A stretch of 64,000 nt of DNA from an uncultured Bacilli bacterium (GCA_934167665.1 CAKPLN010000004.1:60698-124697); one strand, 5' to 3'. Shown: positions 43,358 to 52,587, numbered from the stretch's first letter. The notes: generated by a model not told the origin, from the sequence alone. Made by a program: numbers and translations.

Positions 43358-44915
43358 TATATTTAAAACTTCTTTCAAAATAGATATAGCTTATGCAACT
43401 AATTCACTTATATATAGTTTTAAGAGTTTACCTTTCTTAGGACAATTTTTTAGTGATAGTTTATATAAAAGCCGTGATTTAAAAAAAGTTATTGGTATTT
43501 TGGGTATAATACTTACTACTTGTAAATTGTTACTAGGAAGATTATTTTATTTTTTAGTAGTATATGGAGTAGCTTGTATTTTAGGTAATAATAGTTTAAT
43601 AATAGATTTTATTTATGTATATGTTATATTTGCTCTTATTGGAGCAGTTATTAATACTAATTTATTAAATACTAGTACTAAGAAGTATTTTTCTATTATT
43701 TTATTTAATATGGATGCTAAGGGGTATTTATTATGTGATTTTATAGTTGGTCTTATATTATCATTTGGTCTTAATTTAGTAGGTTTTGCTTTTATATCTT
43801 TATTTATAAATATATCATTACTTAGTGCTTTATTATTATCTTTATTTAGTTTGTTATGTAGAGTAGTGGGTGAAGGAATTAGTATTTCGTTTTATAAAAA
43901 ACATAAGTATTTACTTATAACTAAATATGTTCTTACTTATACTTATGCTGGTATTTTATTAGCTACTATATTTTTTTCTAAGATGTTTATTCCTTATGGA
44001 ACGTTAATATTTAAGTATGGCTTTGTTATTAGTATTATCTTGGCAATACTTTCTTTTATTTATATTTTTAGTGTTGATGATTATAGAGCTATTTATAAGA
44101 TGATAAATACACAAAAGAATGTAATGACATCTAATAATACTGATTCAAGACAGGCTATGTTAGAGGTTAAGGATAAAAATAAAATTATTAATAGTAAAAA
44201 ATTACAGAATAAAAAAGGTTATGATTTTTTTAATACAATATTTTTTGAAAGACATAAGGAAATATTGTTAAGTAGTGCTAAAAGAACAGCTTTTATTAGT
44301 GCTTTGGTTATAGTAGGAATTGTTGTTTTGATTATAAAAATACCTGAGGTCTTTAATTTTATTAAAAAGATAACTAATTTTAATGCTAGTTGGTTGGTTA
44401 TTATTATGTATTGTATTAATAGAGGAGCTGTTGTTACACAGGCTATGTTTTATAATTGTGATCATGCTATGCTTACTTATAATTTTTATCGTGAACCTAA
44501 AGTTTTAATGAAATTATTTGAGAAGAGACTAGTAACTGTTGTTAAGGTTAATTTGATTCCTGCAATAGTTATTGCTTTGGGAATGATTTTATTTTTATAT
44601 TTTACTTCAAATACTGTAATTATTAATTATATTACGTTACCTTTATTTGTTATTTGTCTTAGTATTTTCTTTTCTGTTCATTATTTGGTTATTTATTATT
44701 TATTACAACCATTTAATAAGAATTTGAAGATTAAGAAGGCTAGTTATAATATTGTTTATTCTCTTACTGCTTATATTGCTTTTATGCTTGGAGAAGTTAG
44801 TATGAGTAGTTTAACTTTTTCTATCTTTGGACTTTTATTTACTATTCTTTATATTGCTTTAGCGTTGTATTTAGTTTATAGGTTTGCACCTTTAACTTTT
44901 AAGCTTAATGATTAG
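43350..44915 (+). CDS. ABC exporter membrane subunit (ABC-2 type)
   Basis: 521 residues with about ten hydrophobic segments, in two groups separated by a hydrophilic stretch near 255-310. No ATP-binding motif, so it is the permease partner of the preceding ATPase, with which it overlaps by 8 bp. No closer family identified; substrate unknown. Confidence 0.8.
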   Translation: MFNIFKTSFKIDIAYATNSLIYSFKSLPFLGQFFSDSLYKSRDLKKVIGILGIILTTCKLLLGRLFYFLVVYGVACILGNNSLIIDFIYVYVIFALIGAVINTNLLNTSTKKYFSIILFNMDAKGYLLCDFIVGLILSFGLNLVGFAFISLFINISLLSALLLSLFSLLCRVVGEGISISFYKKHKYLLITKYVLTYTYAGILLATIFFSKMFIPYGTLIFKYGFVISIILAILSFIYIFSVDDYRAIYKMINTQKNVMTSNNTDSRQAMLEVKDKNKIINSKKLQNKKGYDFFNTIFFERHKEILLSSAKRTAFISALVIVGIVVLIIKIPEVFNFIKKITNFNASWLVIIMYCINRGAVVTQAMFYNCDHAMLTYNFYREPKVLMKLFEKRLVTVVKVNLIPAIVIALGMILFLYFTSNTVIINYITLPLFVICLSIFFSVHYLVIYYLLQPFNKNLKIKKASYNIVYSLTAYIAFMLGEVSMSSLTFSIFGLLFTILYIALALYLVYRFAPLTFKLND

Positions 44916-44921
44916 CTAAAT

Positions 44922-44950
44922 TTGACAGTGTTTTTGGGACGTGTTATAAT
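44922..44950 (+). promoter_or_regulatory. Consensus sigma-A promoter
   Basis: TTGACA (44922-44927), exactly 17 bp, TATAAT (44945-44950). Both hexamers match consensus; 30 bp before the glucosaminidase-like gene. Confidence 0.88.
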
Positions 44951-44980
44951 TGTATATAGGATTGTTATGAGGTGAAAGCT

Positions 44981-45655
44981 TTGAAGAAAGTTAAAGTTAC
45001 AATTGTTTTGTTAGTTATTGTTTCTATATTACTTGTTGGAATTGGCGTTAAGCTTTCTTATAGTAATGAGGAAAATTTAAATAATAAATTTAGTGTTAAT
45101 AGCAATAATGCTAGTTTGTCTGTATCTACTAGTCCTTTGGCTAGTGATAATTTAAAGTATAGAGTTGATAGTTCATCACTTACAGCTGTAAAGATGGAAG
45201 TTACGCCATCTTCAATTTATATTGCACCACGTACTGAGGTTTATGATGGTCTAACTCTTGATGAACTTGCTTTAAAACTTGATCGTAATTTAGGTGATGA
45301 TTATATAGCTGGTAAGGGTTATTTTATTGCTAAATTATGTATTGAAAAGGGTGTTGATCCTTATATAGCGGTTGCTATTATATTACATGAGACTGGTTGT
45401 GGAACTAAATGTTCTAATTTAGCTCGTTATTGTAATAATGTTGGTGGGCAAAAAGGTTCTCCTGGATGTAATGGTGGAAGCTTTAAAAAGTTTGATACTT
45501 TAGATGAAGGAATTACCGGCTTTATTAATAATTTATCTAAAAATTATTTTTCAGTAGGTAGAGATACCGTTGAAACAATTGCTCCAAAGTATTGTGAAGG
45601 TAATGAATGGGCTAGTAAAATTAATTATTTTGTTAATAAAATAAAAAATAGTTAA
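44981..45655 (+). CDS. Exported glucosaminidase/lysozyme-like protein
   Basis: TTG 44981 follows GAGGTGA at 44969-44975; GTG 44972 in the same frame overlaps that site. 224 residues: signal anchor (about 5-25), a Ser/Asn-rich linker, then a lysozyme-like domain with the putative catalytic Glu in AIILHETGCGTKCSNLARYCNNVGG (about 140). The GxSxxA and NN-GI features fit bacterial mannosyl-glycoprotein endo-beta-N-acetylglucosaminidase-type wall hydrolases. Several Cys (CGTKC, CNN, PGC) suggest disulfides outside the cell. It precedes the type VII cargo genes and could open the wall for them. Confidence 0.75.
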   Translation: MKKVKVTIVLLVIVSILLVGIGVKLSYSNEENLNNKFSVNSNNASLSVSTSPLASDNLKYRVDSSSLTAVKMEVTPSSIYIAPRTEVYDGLTLDELALKLDRNLGDDYIAGKGYFIAKLCIEKGVDPYIAVAIILHETGCGTKCSNLARYCNNVGGQKGSPGCNGGSFKKFDTLDEGITGFINNLSKNYFSVGRDTVETIAPKYCEGNEWASKINYFVNKIKNS

Positions 45656-45663
45656 TAGTAATT

Positions 45664-45691
45664 AGGGAGTATAAAGCTCTCTTTAATTTTT
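45664..45691 (+). terminator. Possible weak terminator
   Basis: AGGGAG (45664-45669) pairs with CTCTCT (45677-45682) with one wobble, followed by a T-rich run. Confidence 0.45.
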
Positions 45692-45703
45692 AAGGAGGTA
45701 TTT

Positions 45704-46132
45704 ATGGGATATACTGAACGCTATGTATGTAATTACTCTTGGACTGTCCAGAAAACTGATAGCCTAGGAAACACTTATACAGAAACTAAAACTTGTGATG
45801 TTGAGGCAATTGATGCCCATACTATAATAGAAGTTGAAGCTATTGTTGATACTTGCTCAAGAATTTTGGAACAGATTAGTGAAGTAAACAAAGTTAATCA
45901 GATATTATATGATTGCGCTAATTCATCTATAACAAAAAATGAGCTTTGTATAGACGGAGTTGGCATTGAAAATATCTTAGCTGAAAGTAATAGTGATGTT
46001 TTAGTAAAAGTACAATCAATTGCTAGTTCAGTCGATAATATAAAAAATGGTGCTATAGAAAAATTCAATATGCTTCAAGAAAAATATAATAATATAGCTA
46101 GAGAACAGTGTGCTAGTAGGCATGATAAATAA
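45704..46132 (+). CDS. Small helical protein of a type VII secretion cargo module
   Basis: ATG 45704 has a strong AAGGAGG site. 142 residues: a short beta-rich N-terminus with Tyr/Trp/Thr (YVCNYSWTVQKTDSLG), then long helices (about 40-135) of the kind found in WXG100-like partner proteins. It lies 14 bp before the DUF4176 gene. By position it is likely a chaperone or helper for the effector-like protein downstream; no motif proves this. Confidence 0.62.
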   Translation: MGYTERYVCNYSWTVQKTDSLGNTYTETKTCDVEAIDAHTIIEVEAIVDTCSRILEQISEVNKVNQILYDCANSSITKNELCIDGVGIENILAESNSDVLVKVQSIASSVDNIKNGAIEKFNMLQEKYNNIAREQCASRHDK

Positions 46133-46146
46133 GTGGAGGTTAAAAA

Positions 46147-46428
46147 ATGAATAAGGATATGATGGGTGTTTTACCACTTGGTTCAGTTGTTTTATTAAAA
46201 GATGCTAAAAGATATTTAGTAGTAATGGGATACTTAATTATAGAAGAAGGTACCAATAAAGTATGGGACTATATGGGATGTGCTTATCCAATTGGAGCTA
46301 TATCAAGTGATGCTATTTTAACATTCGATGCTAATCAAATTGAAAAAGTTATATTTAAAGGTTTTTCTGATGAAGAGGGTGAGAATTTTAGAAAAAAAGT
46401 TTCTTATCACATTGGAGATGAAAAGTAA
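46147..46428 (+). CDS. DUF4176 family protein (type VII secretion-associated)
   Basis: 93 residues with the DUF4176 pattern: LPLGSVVLLKDAKRYLVVMGY, a central YMGCAYPIG, and a C-terminal KVIFKGFSDEEG. These proteins accompany LXG/WXG-type effectors in Gram-positive type VII secretion loci and are thought to assist them. ATG 46147 follows GGAGGT. Its last base is the first base of the next start codon, so translation is coupled. Confidence 0.85.
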   Translation: MNKDMMGVLPLGSVVLLKDAKRYLVVMGYLIIEEGTNKVWDYMGCAYPIGAISSDAILTFDANQIEKVIFKGFSDEEGENFRKKVSYHIGDEK

Positions 46429-47831
46429 TGTCAGAGATTATATATAATGGTACTAAAGTAGATAGTGCTATAAAACAAATAAATACACAACTTAATAGTT
46501 ATGATAGTATAATTGATAATGTTTTATCCCTTACAAACACTCTTGTTAATATTAAAGGCTTTGATATTATTCCAGAAGCGGCTGGAGTAAGTAGGGATAC
46601 TTATTCTTCTCTTTTAGAGGACTGTAAAGATACATATAAAAAGTTAATTAATAAGATAAGAAATATCCAAATAATAATAATGAAATATAGTCAAGGTGAT
46701 GAATACATTGATTCATTTTTAAACTCTATGTCTAATGAAGAATGGAATACCTTATTTGGCAGTACTCTAGCTAAAGAGGATTTTGTCTCTTATTTGGCAC
46801 GATTAAAAGGTAATGTTTCCAATACATCAGATATTTTAAATAAAGAATCTGCCTCAAATTTAGCTATTAATTTTAAAACGGGGGCTTTGAATTTAGCAAG
46901 CTCTGTTTTAGGTATTGGTGAAGGTGTATATGATATTTTTGCAACCGGTACTGGAATGCTTAAAGCTTTTACTACTAAGGATTTAGCTTATAGAGATGCT
47001 ATTCTTGAACAAACAAGAGCTAAAACTGAATATGATTGGACAAAGTCTGTTGTTAATGATTGGATAGAAACTAGTGATTATCTTGCTGATATTAGATATT
47101 TTAGAAGAACCAATATGGGAGTATATAGTGATTCTTCTGTTTTAGAGCATCATTATGTTAATGATTATGATCCAGCTAATTTACCATCTCAAACATTGTA
47201 TGATTGTGATGGAGTGCTTACTTTTTATCAAAATGGAAAGTATGTAAAAGAAACGTTTTGCCCTGATTCTTTAAAACATAGTTATGATTTGAAACTTTTA
47301 GTTATTGCTCGTGGAAAAGATGAGGGCTATTGGATACGAGACGATGGTGTTCAAATGTTTGGAAAATATGCTCTATACGGTGGCAATATTCCACATTGGG
47401 GTGGAGCAAACCCAACTAATTCAACACAACGCCGTGGAGACGAATTTTATGGTACCAGTGGACCTGGCTTAATTGTTGGTTATGGTGGTACTAGTGAAGA
47501 CGCTGCAGCTGGTAGATTCTATTATCATGGTCAAAAAGTTGATGTGACGTATGATGTTTATACAAGATGGCAATCAAGCCAATGGGGTGATAATTTAGCA
47601 GAATATACGAAATATCACGATAGATATTATTCAAAGGATGAATCATATGCTACTAGAAATGTTATTAATAATCCACCACTTGATGCTTCTCTTAGATATT
47701 ATATACCGAATTCTGAATGGGTTAGTTTTTTTAATACTTATCCAGAATTTAGACCAGCTGGTACAGAAAATGTTACTGATTGGGTTACATATTTTCAAAA
47801 TAATAACAGCAATAATAGTGTTAGTTTATAA
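46428..47831 (+). CDS. Putative type VII-secreted effector with unknown C-terminal domain
   Basis: 467 residues. The first ~100 form paired helices like WXG100/LXG targeting domains, followed by a Gly/Ala-rich mid region (LNLASSVLGIGEGVYDIFATGTG, about 150-175) that may cross or contact a membrane. The C-terminal ~240 residues are polar and aromatic (GKYALYGGNIPHWGG, FYYHGQKVDVTYDVYTRWQSS) with no recognised toxin family. There is no secretion machinery (essC) in the window and no separate immunity gene before the next transcription unit. Base use is a little more GC-rich than that of neighbours. Confidence 0.7.
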   Translation: MSEIIYNGTKVDSAIKQINTQLNSYDSIIDNVLSLTNTLVNIKGFDIIPEAAGVSRDTYSSLLEDCKDTYKKLINKIRNIQIIIMKYSQGDEYIDSFLNSMSNEEWNTLFGSTLAKEDFVSYLARLKGNVSNTSDILNKESASNLAINFKTGALNLASSVLGIGEGVYDIFATGTGMLKAFTTKDLAYRDAILEQTRAKTEYDWTKSVVNDWIETSDYLADIRYFRRTNMGVYSDSSVLEHHYVNDYDPANLPSQTLYDCDGVLTFYQNGKYVKETFCPDSLKHSYDLKLLVIARGKDEGYWIRDDGVQMFGKYALYGGNIPHWGGANPTNSTQRRGDEFYGTSGPGLIVGYGGTSEDAAAGRFYYHGQKVDVTYDVYTRWQSSQWGDNLAEYTKYHDRYYSKDESYATRNVINNPPLDASLRYYIPNSEWVSFFNTYPEFRPAGTENVTDWVTYFQNNNSNNSVSL

Positions 47832-47859
47832 GTATGAAAAAAGTGTAAAAAGTGTAAAT

Positions 47860-47888
47860 TTGACAAAAGTTCTTTCATATGCTATAAT
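47860..47888 (+). promoter_or_regulatory. Consensus promoter of the OLE RNA
   Basis: TTGACA (47860-47865), exactly 17 bp, TATAAT (47883-47888). A perfect match to the sigma-A consensus leading straight into the structured noncoding region. Confidence 0.88.
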
Positions 47889-47894
47889 GTGATA

Positions 47895-48480
47895 CGTAAT
47901 TGATGGCACATTATTCTAGTCAATTACTTTATTAGGAAGACGGGAATAAACAACCGTTATAAGAGCATATCTGTGAGGCCTTTGGTGTCTGCTTCTTACG
48001 CCCAGTCTGGGGTGGATGCTGAAGATGAAAATGATGGGCGCTCGTAATGGCATACGACAAACGACCCATTGTTTGTGGAGACTTATCTGTCGTGATTTGC
48101 CTATACGCTTATTTGCTGACGGACTAATTACGTGATAAGAAGAACCTACATTGTGGCGAAAGTTATGTGTAGTGTAGCTTGTCTTGAGTGAAGATATTGG
48201 GATAAAAGATCTTATTTATTATAGTGGGCCAACTTAATAAGTACTGCTTTTTGAAATTGTTTTTGCAAAAGAGAATTAATAATAAAGTGTTGGTGAGGAA
48301 ATCTCCTAGAGTGCTGTTGATATAGGATTGCAGTGGACACTAAGTGGCAATCAAGTCGTGTGAATGGTGACATCACATTGATTTCTATAATGGGGAACCG
48401 CATTACTGGCAACGGAATGTAGAAATCAGGGAAATCCTACTTGACCTAAGGTTCAGAGTTTACTATATTAATAGCCATTA
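47895..48480 (+). ncRNA. OLE RNA (ornate, large, extremophilic RNA)
   Basis: About 590 nt between a consensus promoter and oapA, with no coding frame and a higher GC content than its surroundings. An opening helix GTAATTGA...TCAATTAC (47900-47926) and many local hairpins are visible. Size, structure and position directly upstream of an OapA gene match OLE RNA, known mainly from anaerobic and extremophilic Bacillota. There it forms a membrane ribonucleoprotein involved in tolerance to alcohols, cold and Mg2+ stress. Ends are approximate; identity rests mainly on the neighbouring protein. Confidence 0.83.
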
Positions 48481-48487
48481 ATTATTT

Positions 48488-48514
48488 AATAGTATAATAA
48501 TACTATTTTTTTTT
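48488..48514 (+). terminator. Intrinsic terminator after OLE RNA
   Basis: AATAGTAT (48488-48495) pairs with ATACTATT (48500-48507), loop AATA, then T run to 48514. Since oapA begins 25 bp on, partial read-through would let both be made from one promoter. Confidence 0.8.
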
Positions 48515-48538
48515 AATATAATTATTTTAGGTGGTAAA

Positions 48539-49138
48539 ATGTTTTTTAAGAAAAAGAAAAATTCAGAATTTGAAAATTTATTAATACAGACAGAAAAAAA
48601 AGAAAAAGTAAAAAAAGAATTTGTAGATACAAAATGGGTTACTAAGATTGTAGTAATTGCTTTTTGTATGTCATTTACATTGTCTTTTATATCGCAGTCA
48701 GCTATCCCTAATTTATCAGTATTTTGGGGAATATTTATTACACTATTATTCGTTTTTATTGGTGTTGTTTTTGATGTAATTGGAGTTTCTGTTACTAGTG
48801 CTGATGAAAAGGTTTTTCATTCGATGAATGCTAGAAAAGTAAAAGGGGCTAATATTGCTGTTAAATTTAAGAAAAATGCTGATAAGGTATCAAGTTTTTG
48901 TAATGACGTAATAGGTGATATTTGTGGTATCATATCTGGTGCTGCAGCAACTACTATAGCTACTAGTATAGCTACTAGTTTAAATATGGATTTATTTTTT
49001 GTAACTTTAACTGTTGCTGGTATAGTAGCGTCTCTTACTATTGGGGGAAAAGCAATGGGGAAAAGCTTTGCTATTAATAAGAGTGATATAATACTATATG
49101 AATTTGCTAAGTTTATTTCAATATTTTATAAAGGATAG
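48539..49138 (+). CDS. oapA: OLE-associated protein OapA
   Basis: 199 residues with four predicted membrane helices (about 36-55, 60-83, 130-152, 153-172). The cytoplasmic part carries FDVIGVSVTSADE and CNDVIGDICG. The latter contains the DxxxD motif (about D123 and D127) known to be essential in OapA (D104/D108 in Bacillus halodurans). OapA binds OLE RNA and holds it at the membrane; the family is related to CNNM-type Mg2+ proteins. ATG 48539 follows AGGTGGTAAA. Its gene lies right after the OLE RNA, the arrangement found in other OLE loci. Confidence 0.9.
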   Translation: MFFKKKKNSEFENLLIQTEKKEKVKKEFVDTKWVTKIVVIAFCMSFTLSFISQSAIPNLSVFWGIFITLLFVFIGVVFDVIGVSVTSADEKVFHSMNARKVKGANIAVKFKKNADKVSSFCNDVIGDICGIISGAAATTIATSIATSLNMDLFFVTLTVAGIVASLTIGGKAMGKSFAINKSDIILYEFAKFISIFYKG

Positions 49139-49151
49139 TGATATTTTCTAA

Positions 49152-49844
49152 ATGAAGATATTAATTGATGATGACTATTTAGAGTTTTCTTCTTTTGAAC
49201 TTTTGAAGATGCGTTTAGGTAGTGGTTTTGAAGCTGTTGTTTATGGTTATAATGATGAAGCTTTAAAAATATATCGAATGTGTTCAATAAAATTAAGACT
49301 TGATGAAGATGATGCTATTAGATTGTCAAAGTTAAGTGCAACTAGGAGAGTCTTGTTACCCCAAAGGATTATTAGAGATCCTGATACTTTAAAGTTTAGG
49401 GGATATACTACAAAATTACTTCCTAAAGAGGAACCACTTGGTATTTTTAATATGCAAATGAGGCAGTTTCTCAGTGAAATATCTTTGATTAGAGATGATG
49501 TAGTAGAACTTGCTAATCAAGGAGTAAAGGTTACAGATTTTAATATTGAAAATACTGTTTATAATGGAGGAATTTACTTAGTTGATCCTGGCAGTTTCGA
49601 GGTTCGAAGAGAAAAAACTACTAGGTATTTACGGGATGAGTTTGTAAGATATAATATGATTAATTTAAATTGGTTTATTAAAAATTCTTTCGTTAGGGGA
49701 GTTAGATTAGGTTGTTGTTTTGAAGATATTTTTAGTGATGTTCCTGGTAATAAAGTTACCTGTATAGGTGATATTATTGAGAAGGATGCTAAGTGTGATG
49801 AGACACTTGGTCAATATGTTAAAAGGATGAGCAGAGTAAAATAA
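49152..49844 (+). CDS. Protein kinase-like fold protein
   Basis: 230 residues, 13 bp behind oapA with no terminator between, hence in one transcript. It resembles a minimal kinase. LGSGFEAVVYGY (about 22-33) matches a glycine-rich loop, ALKIYR (about 37) supplies the VAIK-type Lys, KVTDFNIEN (about 128) resembles the catalytic loop (Asp and downstream Asn), and YLVDPGSFEV (about 141) stands where DFG would be. The sequence is far from ordinary Hanks kinases. Whether it phosphorylates a protein is unknown. A weak GTGAT-type ribosome binding site suggests coupled translation. Confidence 0.65.
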   Translation: MKILIDDDYLEFSSFELLKMRLGSGFEAVVYGYNDEALKIYRMCSIKLRLDEDDAIRLSKLSATRRVLLPQRIIRDPDTLKFRGYTTKLLPKEEPLGIFNMQMRQFLSEISLIRDDVVELANQGVKVTDFNIENTVYNGGIYLVDPGSFEVRREKTTRYLRDEFVRYNMINLNWFIKNSFVRGVRLGCCFEDIFSDVPGNKVTCIGDIIEKDAKCDETLGQYVKRMSRVK

Positions 49845-49907
49845 GTTAAGGTTGCTTATCCTTTATTTGTGTAGTACAATATTTTTCGAAAGCTTGAGGT
49901 GGTACTT

Positions 49908-51494
49908 GTGATACAGGTAAACAATGTTAGTTTAAAATTTGGTAAAAGAACTTTATTTGAAGATGTTAATATTAAGTTTACTAATGGTAATTGCTATGGA
50001 TTAATAGGGGCTAATGGTTCTGGAAAATCAACATTTCTTAAAATTCTTTCTGGTGAAGTAGAAACTACTACTGGTGATGTTGTAATTACAAAGGGAGAAA
50101 GATTATCTTTCTTAAGACAAGATCATTATCAATATGATGATAAACGTGTTTTAGATGTTGTTATTATGGGAAATGATAAATTATATAAAATAATGGAAGA
50201 AAAAGACAAAATGTATCAACAGACTGAATTTAGTGAAGAAGATGGTATGAAGCTTGCTAATCTTGAGGCTGAATTTATGGATTTGGACGGTTGGAATGCT
50301 GAACCTGATGCGGCTGTGTTACTTACTAATTTAGGTGTTTCTGAGGAATATCATTATTTAACAATGGCTGAGATACCGGTAAAACTAAGGGTAAAGGTTT
50401 TATTGGCTCAGGCCTTATTTGGTAATCCAGACATTTTACTATTGGATGAACCTACTAATAACCTAGATTTGGAGGCTATAAGGTGGTTAGAAGAATTTTT
50501 AATTAACTTTAATAATACCGTTATTATTGTTTCACATGATAGACATTTTTTAAATGATGTTTGTACACATATAGCGGATATTGATTATGGTAAAATTAAA
50601 TTATATGTTGGTAATTATGATTTCTGGTATGAATCATCTGAATTGTTACAAAAACAAATGCGTGAATCTAATAAGAAAAAAGAAGATAAAATAAAAGAAC
50701 TTCAGTCCTTTATAGCAAGATTTAGCGCTAATGCTTCTAAGTCTAAGCAGGCTACTTCTCGTAAGAAAATGCTTGAAAAGATTCAATTAGATGAAATTAT
50801 TCCTTCATCAAGGAAGTATCCATATATTGATTTTAAAATTGAAAAACCAGCTGGTAAAGAAATATTAAAAGTTGAAAATCTTGTTAAGGAAGTAGATGGG
50901 AAGAGAGTACTTGATAAAATTTCCTTTACTATTTTAAAGGGTGACAAAGTAGCTTTTATTGCTCAAAATGATATGGCTAAAACTTTATTATTTAATATTT
51001 TAATGGGAATAGAAAAATATGATAAAGGTACTATTGAATGGGGTAAGACAATTATTCCTGGGTATTTACCACAAGATAATACGGAGTTTTTTAATGTTGA
51101 TAAGAATATTATAGAGTGGATTGGGCAATATTATGATATTAAGGATGAGACAGTTTTAAGAGGTTTTTTAGGTAGAATGTTATTTTCTGGTGATGATGTA
51201 TTTAAAAAGGTTAATGTATTATCTGGTGGAGAAAAAGCTAGATGTATGCTTTCTAAGATTATGCTAGAATGTCCTAATTTCTTAATTTTAGATGAACCTA
51301 CTAACCATTTAGATCTTGAAAGTATTACTTCTCTTAATAAAGGCTTAATAAATTTTCAGGGAGAGGTACTATTTACTACTAGAGATTATGAACTTAATAA
51401 TACAGTATGTAATAGGATAATAGAAATATTAGACAACGGTAAAATTATTGATAGACGTATTTCTTATGAAGAATTTTTAAATAATAATAAATAA
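49908..51494 (+). CDS. ABC-F family ATPase (YbiT/YkpA-like)
   Basis: GTG 49908 is selected since GAGGTGG is at 49896-49902 and MIQVNNVSLKFG is the usual start. 528 residues with two ABC domains: Walker A GANGSGKST (about 35) with signature-region LTMAEIPVKLRVK (about 150) and Walker B LLLDEPTNNLD; and a second set with AQNDMAKTL (degenerate Walker A, about 347) and LSGGEKARCM. The P-site linker (about 240-300) is short and basic. ABC-F proteins act on ribosomes rather than in transport. The second Walker A lacks the usual GKST. Confidence 0.88.
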   Translation: MIQVNNVSLKFGKRTLFEDVNIKFTNGNCYGLIGANGSGKSTFLKILSGEVETTTGDVVITKGERLSFLRQDHYQYDDKRVLDVVIMGNDKLYKIMEEKDKMYQQTEFSEEDGMKLANLEAEFMDLDGWNAEPDAAVLLTNLGVSEEYHYLTMAEIPVKLRVKVLLAQALFGNPDILLLDEPTNNLDLEAIRWLEEFLINFNNTVIIVSHDRHFLNDVCTHIADIDYGKIKLYVGNYDFWYESSELLQKQMRESNKKKEDKIKELQSFIARFSANASKSKQATSRKKMLEKIQLDEIIPSSRKYPYIDFKIEKPAGKEILKVENLVKEVDGKRVLDKISFTILKGDKVAFIAQNDMAKTLLFNILMGIEKYDKGTIEWGKTIIPGYLPQDNTEFFNVDKNIIEWIGQYYDIKDETVLRGFLGRMLFSGDDVFKKVNVLSGGEKARCMLSKIMLECPNFLILDEPTNHLDLESITSLNKGLINFQGEVLFTTRDYELNNTVCNRIIEILDNGKIIDRRISYEEFLNNNK

Positions 51495-51498
51495 ATAA

Positions 51499-51535
51499 AA
51501 CAGTGAATTAGTAATAAATACTTTTCACTGTTTTT
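51499..51535 (+). terminator. Bidirectional terminator between convergent genes
   Basis: AACAGTGAA (51499-51507) pairs with TTCACTGTT (51524-51532), extended by AGTA/TACT inside, with T runs on both sides. Confidence 0.82.
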
Positions 51536-51549
51536 CTTTGAATTCTAGA

Positions 51550-52587
51550 TTAGTTCTTTTTTCTAACTATTGAATTTAAAAATTCTTCAAGTTTAATTCT
51601 AGTTTCTTTTATTTTGGTGCCATATGATAAAAATAATATAGGCATTTTATGTTGATTACATATTTTTTGAATTATGGGGATGGTGGCTGATCCTTTTGTA
51701 CAACCTAGTGGTTTAATAAAGATGACGGCATCATAGTCTTTATTTATTGAATTTAATGTAGTGTAAATATTTTTAAGATCATTAAAATTTAAGGGGTATT
51801 TACAATAATTTTTTACTTTTTTTAGCATAATATTTTTCTTTAATTTATTAGGTTTAGATAAATAATGAAGATTACTATAGCTTTTTATTTCAATATTAAG
51901 ATTTCCTAAAAACTTTTCTAATGTATAATTTGATAAAGGTTCTATATCTATATATAATTCTCCTATTATAGCAACTTTTAGAGTATTTTTAGGTTTTATT
52001 ATAGGAATTTTTTTAAATAGTTTTTTATATTTAAAATAGATAAGAAATAATTTTAATATTGAATTTTCTTTTTCTAAATCAGTTAAAAAATCTTGTTTTA
52101 GATTGTAATTAGTATTTTTAATTTTTTCAAAACCAATATTTTTTCTAATAATTGTGTCTATTTTATCTATGATCTTGATAGATATTATCATATGAAAAAA
52201 ATAGTAAAGATATTTTGATAATTTTAGTTTGGGATTTATTTTATTTAGATTTTGATATGTTTCTTTAATATTTATTTTACCTTTGTTTATTAGAGGGTAT
52301 AATTCTTTAGGATGATTTAAATCATTTAAAATTATTTTACTTATTTCTAGATAATAGTTGTAATTACAATGGCCATTTGTGGTAAATATAATATTAGATT
52401 CATCTTTTAGGCCGTTAATAAAATTATTAAGATTAAGCTTTTTGGGTAAGCAAATTGATAAGTTATAATCATTAGTTGTTTTTATTGGAGAAGGGAAAAT
52501 TACTTTGGTATTAGTTGTCTTATTTAAAAACTGTTTTATTTGAGAATCATAGTTACTTGTTGGTGAAAAGCTAATTATTTTTTTCAT
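51550..52587 (-). CDS. 2-hydroxyglutaryl-CoA dehydratase-like subunit (COG3581-type)
   Basis: 345 residues of Lys/Asn-rich sequence starting MKKIISFSPTSNYDSQIKQFL. The N-terminal fold, ...LGCTKGSATIPIIQKIC near 290 and the partner gene upstream match the proteins related to HgdB-type dehydratases/CoA-activase accessory proteins, which normally bind a [4Fe-4S] cluster through conserved Cys. Here Cys in GHCNYN, YCKYP and LGCTKG are candidates. Function of the pair is unknown. ATG 52587 overlaps the stop of the upstream gene by 4 bp. Confidence 0.65.
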   Translation of the reverse strand: MKKIISFSPTSNYDSQIKQFLNKTTNTKVIFPSPIKTTNDYNLSICLPKKLNLNNFINGLKDESNIIFTTNGHCNYNYYLEISKIILNDLNHPKELYPLINKGKINIKETYQNLNKINPKLKLSKYLYYFFHMIISIKIIDKIDTIIRKNIGFEKIKNTNYNLKQDFLTDLEKENSILKLFLIYFKYKKLFKKIPIIKPKNTLKVAIIGELYIDIEPLSNYTLEKFLGNLNIEIKSYSNLHYLSKPNKLKKNIMLKKVKNYCKYPLNFNDLKNIYTTLNSINKDYDAVIFIKPLGCTKGSATIPIIQKICNQHKMPILFLSYGTKIKETRIKLEEFLNSIVRKKN

